Source: Ettlia oleoabundans (taxonomy: Eukaryota; Chlorophyta; Chlorophyceae; Chlamydomonadales). Taken from it: a stretch of 54,450 nucleotides of DNA. The stretch is from positions 1 to 54,450 of the forward strand of contig JAAMXP010002705.1 of assembly GCA_019693395.1 (NCBI GenBank), written 5' to 3'. Every line of letters starts with the position of its first letter. Positions within the stretch are counted from its first letter, which is position 1. Below are positions 32,614 through 43,900 of this stretch, piece by piece. Below the pieces are notes generated by a model. It did no database searches. It saw only the letters and a program-made list of their open reading frames with translations, and was not told the DNA's origin. Position numbers and translations under genes: made by a program.

Positions 32614-33240
32614 CTTTCAATGCGGGCTGGCTGCCACAAGCTGGTCACTCTGGCTGGAGAAGACCTGCTTTGACTTTGCAGCTGAGATGAGTATGGAGAA
32701 GGGGAAAAGGGCTAAAAAAACGTGTGAAGATGGCCGCATCCTGTCTCATTAGGGAGGTGTGCACCAGGCTGGCGGCACCGCACTCAGCAAGAAAGGGTGG
32801 CCGCTCAAGAACTGATTCAACTTGCAGGCCGACAGGACTTTTGTCCTCTTGACTTGCCGTGAACCTTGCAGCACAGTCCTTTCATTGGCATCAATATATG
32901 GCGCAGTCTTATGCTACCACCTACCGCTGTCATCACTGTGACATGTGCCAAATGGATGGCACGCCAAGGTCAACCACAACACATCTTTGCCTGGCTGCAC
33001 GCAATTCCGGGCAATATTCCTTACGAAGCAGCTGTACTGCGTGAGCTGCAAAGTAAAAACCCTGACACCAACCACACGGCAACTGCATGGCCAGCATGCC
33101 AGGGTGCTGCAAACAACCGCACCCAATGCTGGCGTGCTTTTTTGCAACCCAGTTCTCTTAATGCGCTGCACCTTAGCTTTGTGTGATGGCAGCACACGTC
33201 ACAATAGCATGAGGACGAACCCTGAGCCAGAAGCACATCA
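32614..33240. other. intergenic: MATE promoter and ARMC8 3' UTR
   Basis: 627 bp between two minus-strand genes. No exon with a recognisable product and no clear poly(A) signal was seen. Confidence 0.55.
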
Positions 33241-36200
33241 CTACACGGCTTCCATGACGTCATCGACCTGTTCCATGTGGCCGCCACCCTGCGCGGCCCC
33301 CAGAACCCTCAGCTGCTCCAGTGCGGTGCCGGCGCGATCCTTCACCAAGGTGCACTCGTCATGCTCCAACCTGCACACCACAGCACCACAGGTGGCACGA
33401 AACGTCGGCCGGCATGGATGGAGGAGCGGCGACGGTGGCAGGAGGGCGCTGTGTGCCATGCATGCATGCTGGGAACGTGACTCAGCACAGCTTCATGCAC
33501 AGATGAACTTCACCCACCTCTTCAACTGGTCCTCAGCACCCAGTAGCCGCAACTCATGCACCCGTGCCACCGCTCCACCAACATCCTCACCATCACTGCA
33601 GGCGCAGGGACCAGCGCGTGCCACAGTGCAGTTCCGCAGTCAACAAGCAGAGACAGCTCTCTGTTGCCCACACTGGCAACGTAACTTGCCAACACAGCTG
33701 TACCCTGCCCTGCTAGTCCTCATATGCACAGTTGCTGGCAACAGCGTGGGCGTCTGTCAGCGCACCCACCCACCCACCCACCCACCTACCTCCATGTCAG
33801 ATTAATGATTGCCCACAAAGCTGCTTCCCGCACACGCTCATCCGCGTCCCTGCACCGGCAAAGTGGAGCAGAGAAGTGGTGCATACAGCGCAGTTGAAGA
33901 GGGCAGCATGCAAGACCAGTCCTCTCCGTGCCTGTTCTAGTTATCCTGCGGACCATGCATGCGGCCACGCTGGTGGGCCCTAAGGCTGCATAAACAGGCA
34001 GATCGAAGCAAAACAAAGGAATAGAGCAGCCTGGGCAGTTGGCGCGAATATAGGTTACGGCGGCAGGGCCCGCCAGCCCACATCTTACCCAAGTTGCTGC
34101 ACCAGCAAGGCGGGCCAGCCCGACCGCATGATTGCGTCCTTGTGCGCTGCTGTGCTGCTGGCGATATTCACCACAACATACATGGCATGTTGCCTCAGCT
34201 GCACCAGACGGTCAGGGAAAAAGTATGGGTACAAGACGCGGCATTGCTCAGGTGGGCATTGTTAACACAGGCCACATCGGCAAACACCCAGTAGCAGGGC
34301 AGTTGTTGGGATACGATATGTGGTAAGGCACTCACACATCCATGAAAGCAGATTGGTAGCAGTTGCAGACACAACCTCAGACCCTGCCCTGCTCCATGTG
34401 CCCAACGGGAGGCGCCCTCCCCCCTCCAGCCAGCGCTGCCAACACGGGCGCTCACCCCTGCATGATCCTGGCTGCGTTGCAACAACTCACGCACTGCCTC
34501 CAGCAGCGTGTTGCCAGACCAGTCCAGAGCAGCCTGGATGTTTTGCTGCACATGGCGAGGGAGAGGGCAACAGGGCAAAGTAGTGACATGCACCGCTGGG
34601 CACACAGGACAAGGGGCGGGCTAGCCCGGGCTGGGAATGCAAAATATTATATTTTGTGATTTGCTGTTTTGTAGTTCAAAGAATAATTGATTTGTAGGAG
34701 TTGACGAGCCGGTTTGACTGACGGGCTTGCACGGTTGTGTGCGCTTCATCAGCCATAACGGCCACCCATTCACTGCCCACCTCATTGTTGTACACCATGT
34801 TGCGCAGCAGCAGCAGCACCTTTTCCTGCAGGAAGGCATGCGGCCGACGGGGTTAGGCAGGCTAAGCCAGAAGGTCGCGCGGTGGCTTAAGGCTGGTGTT
34901 GGGGGGCGGGGGGTGGGGGGCACCTTAAGGGGGCCTGCCACACCTTCTGTTGCCGCCACAGTGCATATTGCAAAGCCCCGCCACCTTTGCTGCAGTTTAG
35001 TACTGCGCCTCACAGGCTGGTTAGGATGTGCCCCTGGCACTGCGCTCGACGCCCTGCTCCCTTGCTGATCTCTAGGGAGCCCTCGCACTACCCACCCATA
35101 CCCACACCCACCCACCCAACTCCACAAGCTTTCCAGCGTGACACACCCGCACTTCCACTTCTGAGTCCTGAAGTAGCGCCACCACGCTGCTCCAGGGCAG
35201 CTGCTGGGTGATGACCTGCTTCACCTGCACACACGTGGTGCGGACCATAGCACATGCAAGTGCCGCAGTGCAGCAGACATGGGGTTCACAGGCACAGGAG
35301 AAATGAGGGTGGCTGCACACAGCCTGCCAGGCACAGCCTGCCGTACGACTTCCTTCCAGCTGCCGATCACCCAAGCCCCCCTCACTGCCTCTGCCAGCTA
35401 CCGGCGCTCGGTCACTCCCTCCCAGCGCTAGCAACAGAACCGCATGCACCTGACCTTTCACGACGACGTCTCTTCCCCATCCGTCCCAACGCTGCCACGC
35501 CACCCATACCATGCGAACGCACCTCTGGCGTCGCCATGTAGGCAACGCTGGACAGGCCCCACACGCCGTGCAGCCTCAACTGTGCATGCATAGATTCGGC
35601 CAGCGAGGCAAAGCGCGCCAGGCCGTCATGTGCCAGCAGCTGCTCCTTCACACCAGAGAACTCCACCGCCATGTTGGCTAGGGTGCCCACCGCCTGCGCC
35701 GCCACCTCGGCATCAGGGCCAGCTGCTAGTGACAGCAGCGGCGCCGCCACATCCATGTCGCCTAGGTGACCCCTACACGGCATGTACAATAGATGGAATC
35801 AAGGGGGAGCGAGCAGGGAGGCAGGAAAAGCCATGGGGTTTGGGTTGGTCGGTGCTGAGAGCTGGCTAGAGGCTGTGTGGGTTTAAGGCACGTGTGCACG
35901 CTGGCTTGCAGTTGAGGCCCGTCGCCAGTGCCGGCTGCGGGACAGTAACTGGGTGCACTAAATTTATGCTGGCTGGATGCCATCTCAGGTCCCCTCGTGT
36001 CCCACCTGAGTAGCCTGGTGCTGCGCGACAGGCTGCGCATGCACATGCAGGCGGCAGCTCGAATGGGAGGTCGCGAGTCTGACAAGGAAGCCACGACCTG
36101 CGGGGGATCAAGACAATTGATGCAACACCGCAACATGCCAAGGGGATACACCTCTACTGTGCAGATTGCACTCCGCATGGGCAACTCTCCGGGTAACATC

Positions 36201-38174
36201 CGTAGTTGTGGTCGCATGATGCGATGTGCAGCCGTCCTATGTCATGCAAGGCATATGACCAATATGAGCTCACTGGGCTGCCTGCCTTTCCATCTGCCTG
36301 CCCCTAGAGGTGCATTACGCGTCATGCTGGCAGCTGACTGGTCTCACATGTGGCAGCGCCTTTGCCTCAACCAGATGCCGCCGGTGCTCCTCGCGATCGG
36401 CACACAGCGTGGCCAGGCAGCGGAGCGCACCTTGCACCACCTGGGGGGGCCGGGATGGCTCCCTGCAGGCATTCCCATGCAGGACACCTTGAGCCATCAT
36501 CCCCTTATAGCAGGAGTGAAGTTGCCAGCCAGGCAGTCAACCAGCAAGCCAGCAAGTAAATGGGCTGAAAACGAAGCCCCCAAACATGCCCATGTGTGTG
36601 TGAGGATGCATGTGTGCACGGCTGTGCCACGTGCCTGAGGATGGCCGCAAGCTTGCCAATACCATCGGCATCTGCTGCTGCCTGCTGCAGGTCCACGCTG
36701 TGGTTCACCAGCTCGCACAGCACACCCGGCACATCCTCAGCCAGCCCTGCCTCCCCAAGCAGCCGCACCAGCACAGGCAGCACGGCTTGCTGTAAGTCCT
36801 GCGGATAGGGAAGACATCCCCCAAGGCAGATGACGCGGCATGAAAGGGTGGACGACGGGACAGCACAGAGCGACACTAGAGCAGTCATGGCAGGCTTACT
36901 GGCAGACTTCATGTTTCGGGCGTGTTTATGAATGAATGCTGCGATCCAAATGCATGCCATGCAAGCCCATGTGCTAGCCACCTGCTGGCTGTGCTTTGTG
37001 TGCCCAAGTGGCAGGTTGCGGCTGAGGTTGGCCAGGCAGGCTGCCGCCACAAAACGGGTGTGCGGGTTCCCGCCCTGCTTGATGGCTCGCAGCAAACTGC
37101 CCACCACACTACTATGCTGCACCATAGCAGCTGATGTGTTTGCATTGCCTTGGGTGAGCGCTGCCAGCGCCTCCAGTGCAGCCTCCTGCTTTGCACGCTG
37201 TGGTGAGGACAGCAGCGCTACAAGCGGCGCCACAGCGCCTGCTGCGGCCACCGCGCTCTGTTCCTTTGCGTCCTTGCAGCAGCAGGCCAGCACTGAAGCT
37301 GTTGACTCTGCTACATTGCTGGTATTGGAACTGAGGAGTGTCACAAGGAGTGGCAGCACACCAGGGGCTGCCAGGATGTCTCGAGTGGGTGCAGCCGGTG
37401 ACTGCAACAGGTGCAACACGGGGGCCTCAGCAACAAGCAACATCAACAAACAGCCAGTTAGCAACGATGGTGGGCGAAGAGGGACAAGTTTACAGAGTCG
37501 CATGCAGCAGTTGGAGCAAGTTTGCGTTCGCAGGCACCCTACAACACCTCACCCCACCCCTCACCACACAAGAGGCAGCGACAGCACTCACCCTGCAAAC
37601 CGCTTTGAGAGCCCGCACTGCTGCCTCCACAACCTTGACGTCCTGGCTGCTCTGAAGCACGTGAAGCAGGCGAGGAATGCCGCCCTCTTGCAGCACCACC
37701 TGCAGCCCCTCATCAGTCGCAGCAAAGCTGCCCAGCGCTGCCGCTGCCTGTACCAGCTGTGCGGCGTCGGCGGTGGGAGCGGCCAGTGTCGCAACCACCA
37801 ACTGCACCGCACCCAGCTGGATGTATTGCAACTTCTGACGCTTGTTGCCAATTACGCAGTTCTTGATGCCACGTAATGCCTGCACCACAGAAATGGCGGT
37901 AGTGCGTGGGGGGCAAAGCGGCGGAACGGGCGGCAACGCAACCCCGTGCTGCCTCGCCCCAGGATCAGCGGGGCCATCGCTCAAAGTTTCGTGTTGTTGT
38001 TAAAGCAGCTCGACAAAGACGGCAGGCAGCTATGAGAAAGCCGACCTGCAGTCGGGTGACCGAGTCACTAGAGTGCAGCCCCTCCACCAACTGCTGTCTC
38101 TTTAAAGCCGCCAGCATATTTCGGCTTTGTAATGGTCGTGCAACAAGGCTCGGCAAGGGAATGGCTTCATTCAA
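33241..38174 (-). CDS. ARMC8: ARMC8 / GID5 armadillo-repeat subunit of the CTLH/GID ubiquitin ligase
   Basis: Armadillo scaffold that in yeast and animals holds substrate receptors to the GID/CTLH E3 ligase. Fourteen exons in transcript order: 38174-38046, 37879-37592, 37401-36982, 36798-36631, 36440-36348, 36097-36006, 35772-35523, 35224-35147, 34825-34781, 34545-34456, 34198-34089, 33849-33790, 33595-33518 and 33370-33241. Phases close throughout, giving 676 residues, almost the length of human ARMC8. Diagnostic pieces are ALRGIKNCVIGNKRQK near the N terminus, IRAAACMCMRSLSRS, LRLHGVWGLSSVAYMA, LLLLRNMVYNNE, RQHAMYVVVNIASS and VREAALWAIINLTW. They fall in the same order as in human and plant ARMC8. 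The start could also be the Met 19 codons downstream. Confidence 0.94.
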
Positions 38175-38858
38175 AGGCTACTTGACTAAGAGCCTGATTA
38201 GCACGGCTCCCAAGCATTTTTGGTGGTAGTGTTGATTGAAAATAACTGACACAGCCACGCGCGGTGTGAGCGCAACGCCTGCGTTGTTGGCGGCGGTGAT
38301 CTGCGCGCTGCGCTCTATGTGAAGAACTGGTACTCATATCCGATATTGGAGGTCCATATTGTTGATGCAAAACCCCGCTCATTCAATGTGGTGGGAGGAT
38401 CTTGCCATTACGTTGTAATCTTGCTGAGGCAGATATCTCCCCACCCACCCCCCAACTACTTGCCTTGAAATATAGCGACCAGACTCGCTTGGTTTACTAT
38501 TGTCAATGTTTTGTCAAACAGAGGGGAGAAGGAAAGCAAAACGTAGGCAACATCACCAACCAACCGTGGCAAGCAGGTGCTACATCAAATGCAAAGATTG
38601 AAGAACAGCAGGCGGACAAGAGGCCCCAGCTGAGAGGCACACGAGGCTATCCGACAGTGTGCGCACAGCAAGGAAGGTTGACAAAGCAGCAGGTGCAGGA
38701 AACAAGAATGGGTAGGAATTGTGGCATGTTATGCGCCAACCTGCACCGGTTTTGGTGCTATGCTGGGCTAGGCAAGCTGCGCTGGCGCCAACGCCAATCG
38801 GGGCACCATTGAGCCATGGCGCCGTGCCTGACATGCAGCTGCTTCAGCTCAGCGCAGT
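38175..38858. other. intergenic: ARMC8 promoter and TIM17 3' UTR
   Basis: 684 bp between two minus-strand genes. No coding exon is recognised. Confidence 0.55.
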
Positions 38859-40257
38859 TCAGCGGAACTGTGGCTCAGGGCTGCCACCGCCAAAATGCGG
38901 CATGGGTGGCGGTGCGAAACGGTCCTCAGACAGGTCTGTGGCCCCTGTGGGCGCTGCCTTGTCCTCCTCCTTCTTGCCGCCGCTGAACCAGCTGCCAAAC
39001 CAGCCGCCGCTGCTGCTCCCTGCTGCGGGCTCTGCTGCAGCAGCAGGAATGGGTAGCAAGAGTGCATACGGTTGAATGCACCTGCCCTGCTGAGTCAAGA
39101 GCAAGGGCAAATGCCCCCAGGAAGACATTTTTAAATGCCTATGCAACAACCTGCCAAAGTAAATGCTCGCTGGCCCGTGCGCTGGCCCAGAAAGCTAGCT
39201 GCTTTACATCCACGACTCACCTGCAGGCTCTGCGATGGGTGGCGGTATTGCTGGCATCTCCCCCGATTGCGCCCCCATGCTTTTGCCGCTGCTGGGACTG
39301 GGACCTGGCATCTCAACCATGGGCACTGCACCACCACGCAGGCACAGCAAGGCACAAGTGCGTCGCGTAAGAAGCGCAACCCCACATTGTGATAATGCAG
39401 TGGTAAGTAGTGGCCATACTATAGAACATCAAGCTGCTGCACAGCCTTGAGAAACTGTCTGAAGTAACTGTGCACCGACCTTGAAGGCGCACAGGCGCAC
39501 CTGGTGCGGGAGGCGGTGCTGTAACACGTGTAAGTAGGATGCCCACCCCTTCAATCATGGCCAGCAGTACGCCGCCAAACACAGCCGACTTGCCCGCCGA
39601 CCTGAGGCCCGTGCGAAGCTGCAGGAAACCGCCTGGGGCAGGAGAACAAAACCACACCCACACACGAGGGTAGCCGCGTAAGCAGAAGCCCTGTGCTGGC
39701 AGGCTGGTGCCTGCCTTTCCACCTGCAAAAGATCTGGAACTGCAAAAGATGCAGTATACCTGTCAGTGCCCCTGCTGCAATGCTGTTCCAAGGATCCTCC
39801 TTTTTGCGAACCGCCACCAGCGTGCAATCAAAAGTACTGAAGAGGCCGCCCCACACAGCAAAGCTCCCGCCAATGCGTGGCGCTTCTCGCCGGATGGCCT
39901 GCACAAGAAGGGCGGCAAATGCATGAGAACAAGCGGCCGACGGCGGCATGGGAGTATGACTCCTTGCAGCATGTACAGCAGTCCATTAAGCATGTGCACA
40001 CAATACGTTCGCCAGTGAAGGGTCCAAGGTATGAAGACCAAAGTGTGAAGCCCAGGCGGGCCACATGCATCAACCAGGCAATGCTGAGCACGCACGCCTA
40101 TGCCGCCAACAAAGCGGTGCCCGCTGGGACTGTTCTTTATGCCCTTGAGCAGGTGCCACAAGCCGCCGCCCACAGCACCCATTCCAAAGGCGCCGCCCAC
40201 ATCATCCAGGATCCTGAAGTGTTCAATAAACAATTACGAAGGTGTCCTGGCAGGCAT
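38859..40257 (-). CDS. TIM17: TIM17, mitochondrial inner-membrane import translocase subunit
   Basis: Core four-helix membrane protein of the TIM23 presequence translocase. Exons in transcript order: 40257-40238, 40213-40096, 39898-39760, 39632-39480 (or ending at 39501), 39325-39221 and 39034-38859; about 236 residues. The tiny first exon encodes MPARTP and joins in phase to [20 protein letters not shown]. Later come [50 protein letters not shown] and [19 protein letters not shown], the four conserved TIM17 helices. The last two exons encode an extended Pro/Gly/Ser-rich C-terminal tail ([13 protein letters not shown] ... PEPQFR), as in plant TIM17-2. The conserved N-terminal CP(D/Y)RI is shortened here to TPSILDD. 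Confidence 0.94.
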
Positions 40258-40959
40258 TTCAGCAACCTCAGAGCTGCGAATGCTTAGCAGGGCCCAACTT
40301 GCATAGAACCCAAACAACTCGCAGGCTGCAGGATCAATATTCTTCGCAGATTGACTGCTTGGAGCTTCACAGTAGCATGAACGCAGCAGGGAAGGGGCAG
40401 AAGCTGAGGCACAGATGGTGGGGCGGTGCAGGCCGCCTGCCATGCACATGCCAGTGCTTGCGCTGCCCACCTGTCTGGGCAAGGTTCCTGCAATGTAAGG
40501 GAGGTCCCACCTCAGCTTCTACGCGTAAAAAACGGGGGTTTAGAGCCGCCCGAGTCGAAGCACCCAATAAGGCCCGCCACTTACCCTGCCATGGTCCACT
40601 GAGGGAGCTCCCTGCTGTGCCATGCCTGTTGAAAAAGGGTATTACAGGCTCGACGGCTCCTGTAACGCTGGGCAAGGGTGCAAAGGGCTCCCACGCAGTG
40701 ATGTGACAATGAGTGGGCACGAAGGCGAGCAACACGAATAGGGAACAAGGAGACGATGAGGGCAGCAAACCTCAACCGTGCAGAGCGCTTCAGATCAGCG
40801 AGGTTCCAGCTAGGCGCCAGAAGAAGGAAGGCAGACATTGAAGTCCCCCGAGTGCGTTGCCCAAGCGTCTCCACCCGCTGCGCGTTGTGCAGCGTGTCAC
40901 GAGCGTCCTGACCTTTGCGAAGGATCACCGACAGGGACGGATTGTGTCGGGACGTCCGG
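40258..40959. promoter_or_regulatory. divergent promoter region, TIM17 / F-box genes
   Basis: 702 bp between two head-to-head start codons. An in-frame ATG at 40915 could extend the F-box protein by 15 residues. The 252-codon frame at 40581-41339 (minus) is antisense to the F-box exon and is not supported. Confidence 0.45.
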
Positions 40960-43900
40960 ATGGAGGCCCAGGGCCAGAGGGAGTCCCTCAGTTTGATTAC
41001 AGCCTTAAATCGGGATGCGCTGGAGGAGGTGCTTGTACACTGCAGCCCTACGGACCTGCTGGCGCTGCGGGCGACATGCTCCGCCACCGCCCGCCTGCTG
41101 GATGCCTCTGAAAGGGTTTGGCTGGCCAAGTTGCGTGAAACATTTTCCCTGAACTTGAAGGCAAGTAGATACTTATTCCAAAATGACTGGGGAGTAAGGT
41201 CAACAACGCCTGCAGGACTTGCAGCAGGTTTGTCTTCCAGCCAAGTAAGGCTGCTTGCTGTGGCAGTGGACGCGGTTTGTGTGCAAGGTTCGGCACGCAT
41301 GGAAGTGCAGTACGAACGGGTTGAAGCGAAATGATTCATTGTTTATCATAGTCACACTAATGCCACAGTTGTGACTTGCACTGCAGCAACAAAAGTTGAG
41401 TGCGGCATGCCGACTGCAATGCTGTCTGATTCTCATCCGCATGCCTGCAGTCCCTTGTGGCTGCCGAGGATGGCCTGTTTGTTCGCCTCGCCAGGCGCAC
41501 GTTTGAGGCCAGCAGGAGCCAGCAGCTTCGCTTTCAGGGTGTATTTGTTAACGGAGGGGTGGATGAGGTGGGGAAGGGGACGCTCGCTCATTCCCGGATG
41601 TCAGTGGCATGCACCTCAGTTGTGTCATGTCTGCTTGGAGCTGGAAGCCCACCTCAGCCAAACAACAGTGCTACTATTTAGCGATCCTTTCCACCCTGCC
41701 TGTTCTGCAGGATGCCATGCACTATTTTGTGGACAACCTGTTCCGCCCCGACAAGGCACCCTACTGCTCCAACTGCTCCCACAACGCCGACTGTATTGCG
41801 CTGATGCTGGTGGGTGCTGACCGCCAGTTTCTGCGGGCGAGAACGGGGCATGTGGTTGTTTTTATACGGGGCAGCAAGGGGGTCGAAAGAGGGGGGGGGG
41901 CGCGCGCGCGCGGCGGCGGCGGCGCAAGCCCCATCTGAGTGCTGCTTGTGGCGCAGGTGGAAATGGGCGGGCAAGGCTTTAGTGCAATGTATTTTGTGTA
42001 AGCTGCCTGGGGTGGCCAGCCGTTAATGCCAGGCACTTTCCCAAGCTATTTGATAAGCTATTTGATATAACTGCGGCTCCTGGGGCTGCCCAACCTCTGG
42101 ACCACGTTTGTCCCTCTTGGTTGCACTGCTAGTGAGGCATGCGGCCCGTTGTGGTGGGTCGTGGGTGGCTGCTTGCAGGATGGGGAGGTCCCTCGTGACG
42201 TAGAATATGCCCGCGTGCGGCAGTACATGATCCGGCGCTGCCGCTATGCAGCAGCCCTCATTTTGAATGTCCAGGTGCAGGCACTGCATTGCAGCCTGGC
42301 TGGTAGTTTGCAGAGCAGCATCACGGTCTGGTGGGTTGTCACCATCACCATGCACGTTGTTTTGCTGACACTAAGCCCACCTCAGCTACAGAAAGCCTCT
42401 TCCATGCTGCCCTGGTCACTGCCCTCTCCTCTCCCACCTCGCACCTACTGTGCCTTCCAATGCCCCTTGAATACTTCCTGGGACCTGGTGTCTCCCAGGC
42501 CCCATTCATCTATCCACCTAATCCCCTGGTTTTCCTCACATGAAGCAGATGCCCGCGCATGGGCGTGACCCGGATGACATCATGCATATACTGGAGGACT
42601 GGACAGACATGCAGCTGGAGGGGTTCTTCAAGTAAGAAGGGGGGGGGGGGGGGGNNNNNNGCGCACACAAAGCGCGTCCGCGTGCATGCGTGTAACATCT
42701 GTAGCAACATTGTTTGCAAGTGCGTGGTGTGGGTTAATAGAAGGGACCGCTGAATTGCTGTTGGCTTTTAAATCCACCTGAGTGAATGTGCTCTCCCTGT
42801 CATGCTGCATCGTCTGCGTAGCATGTGTCAGATAGGTGTGCGACCTTTTCATCCATCCCACCACCCCCTGCTACCTGGCATGGCCCTCCGGGGGAGTTGT
42901 CAGCCTGTGTCTCATTGCAACCCTGTCCATGTGCGCGTGGGGCGCAGGGATCTTGTCAATGCGATGCAGGCGGAGCACGCGTTGGGGCGGCTGCTGGTGT
43001 TTGACATACCACACGACCGTATGGCGGCGGAGGAGCAGAAAATACTGGCAGTACACCAGGTGGTTGGGCGGGGGCATTGACCGCTGCTGGCGGTGGGCGG
43101 GTAGCGGCAGGCGGGGTTGTATGCGGTGGGACTGCTGGGCCAGGTGGGAGCGGAGGGCTGCGGCTTCGATGCCCCCGTCTCCCAGCACATGTCGTGGGCT
43201 CAGCTGTCAAGCTTGATACTATGCTGTGCTTCGTTGCCACTGTCAAATGTCTTGAGGATTGGCTGCCACCTCCCGCCACATCAAGGATGCGCAGTGGCTG
43301 TTGGACCGACCGGGCGTGATGAAGGCAGCCATGCTGAAGCCGCCTGGTGATGCTAACATCATGTTCGACACAGATGTTGTGCCCAAGCTGACTGGAGGGG
43401 CAGGCAGGCGACTGGCAGGTACTTTTTTTGCCTGCCCATGAGTTCGGTTGGTGCTACCATTTGCCTTGCACCCCTTTCTGCAGCCCTCATTTTCTTTGGT
43501 TCTGCTTGCGTTATTTAGGTGCTTTGGTTTTGCTTCTATGTTTACCTCGTGTGTTGAACCTTTTGTAGCAGCTCAAGCCCTTGGAGTGTGCCTCGCACAG
43601 AACTTGCAGTTCTCCACTCTTTGTCCGCAGGGGTGGTGCACGAGGTGTCTCTATCGCGAGCTGGCACCCTCACCTGCCCAGTAGCAGGCAAGCAACCAAA
43701 CCAGCAAGCGGCGCCCCCTGCCTCTGATTGGCTGTGTGTACCAGTCAGCCTTCGCGGGGGTTAGCCTGGCCTGTTCTTAATCGTGTGCCCCCATCAATGC
43801 CAGCAGAAGTGGGCCTCTCCCTGCCTACCTGGTGTTCCTCTTGTTACGTGAGGGCTGCCTGTGTGCCGCCTGCTGCAGCTGGTGCTGTGCTGTTGGGCTC

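Noticed and set aside
36600..36640. GC donor in ARMC8 exon 4
   Set aside because: A GT donor three nucleotides later joins in phase 0 to VVQGALRCLATLC and explains the sequence without an unusual site.
40581..41339. 252-codon minus-strand frame
   Set aside because: Antisense to the F-box exon and to the divergent promoter; no conserved domain.
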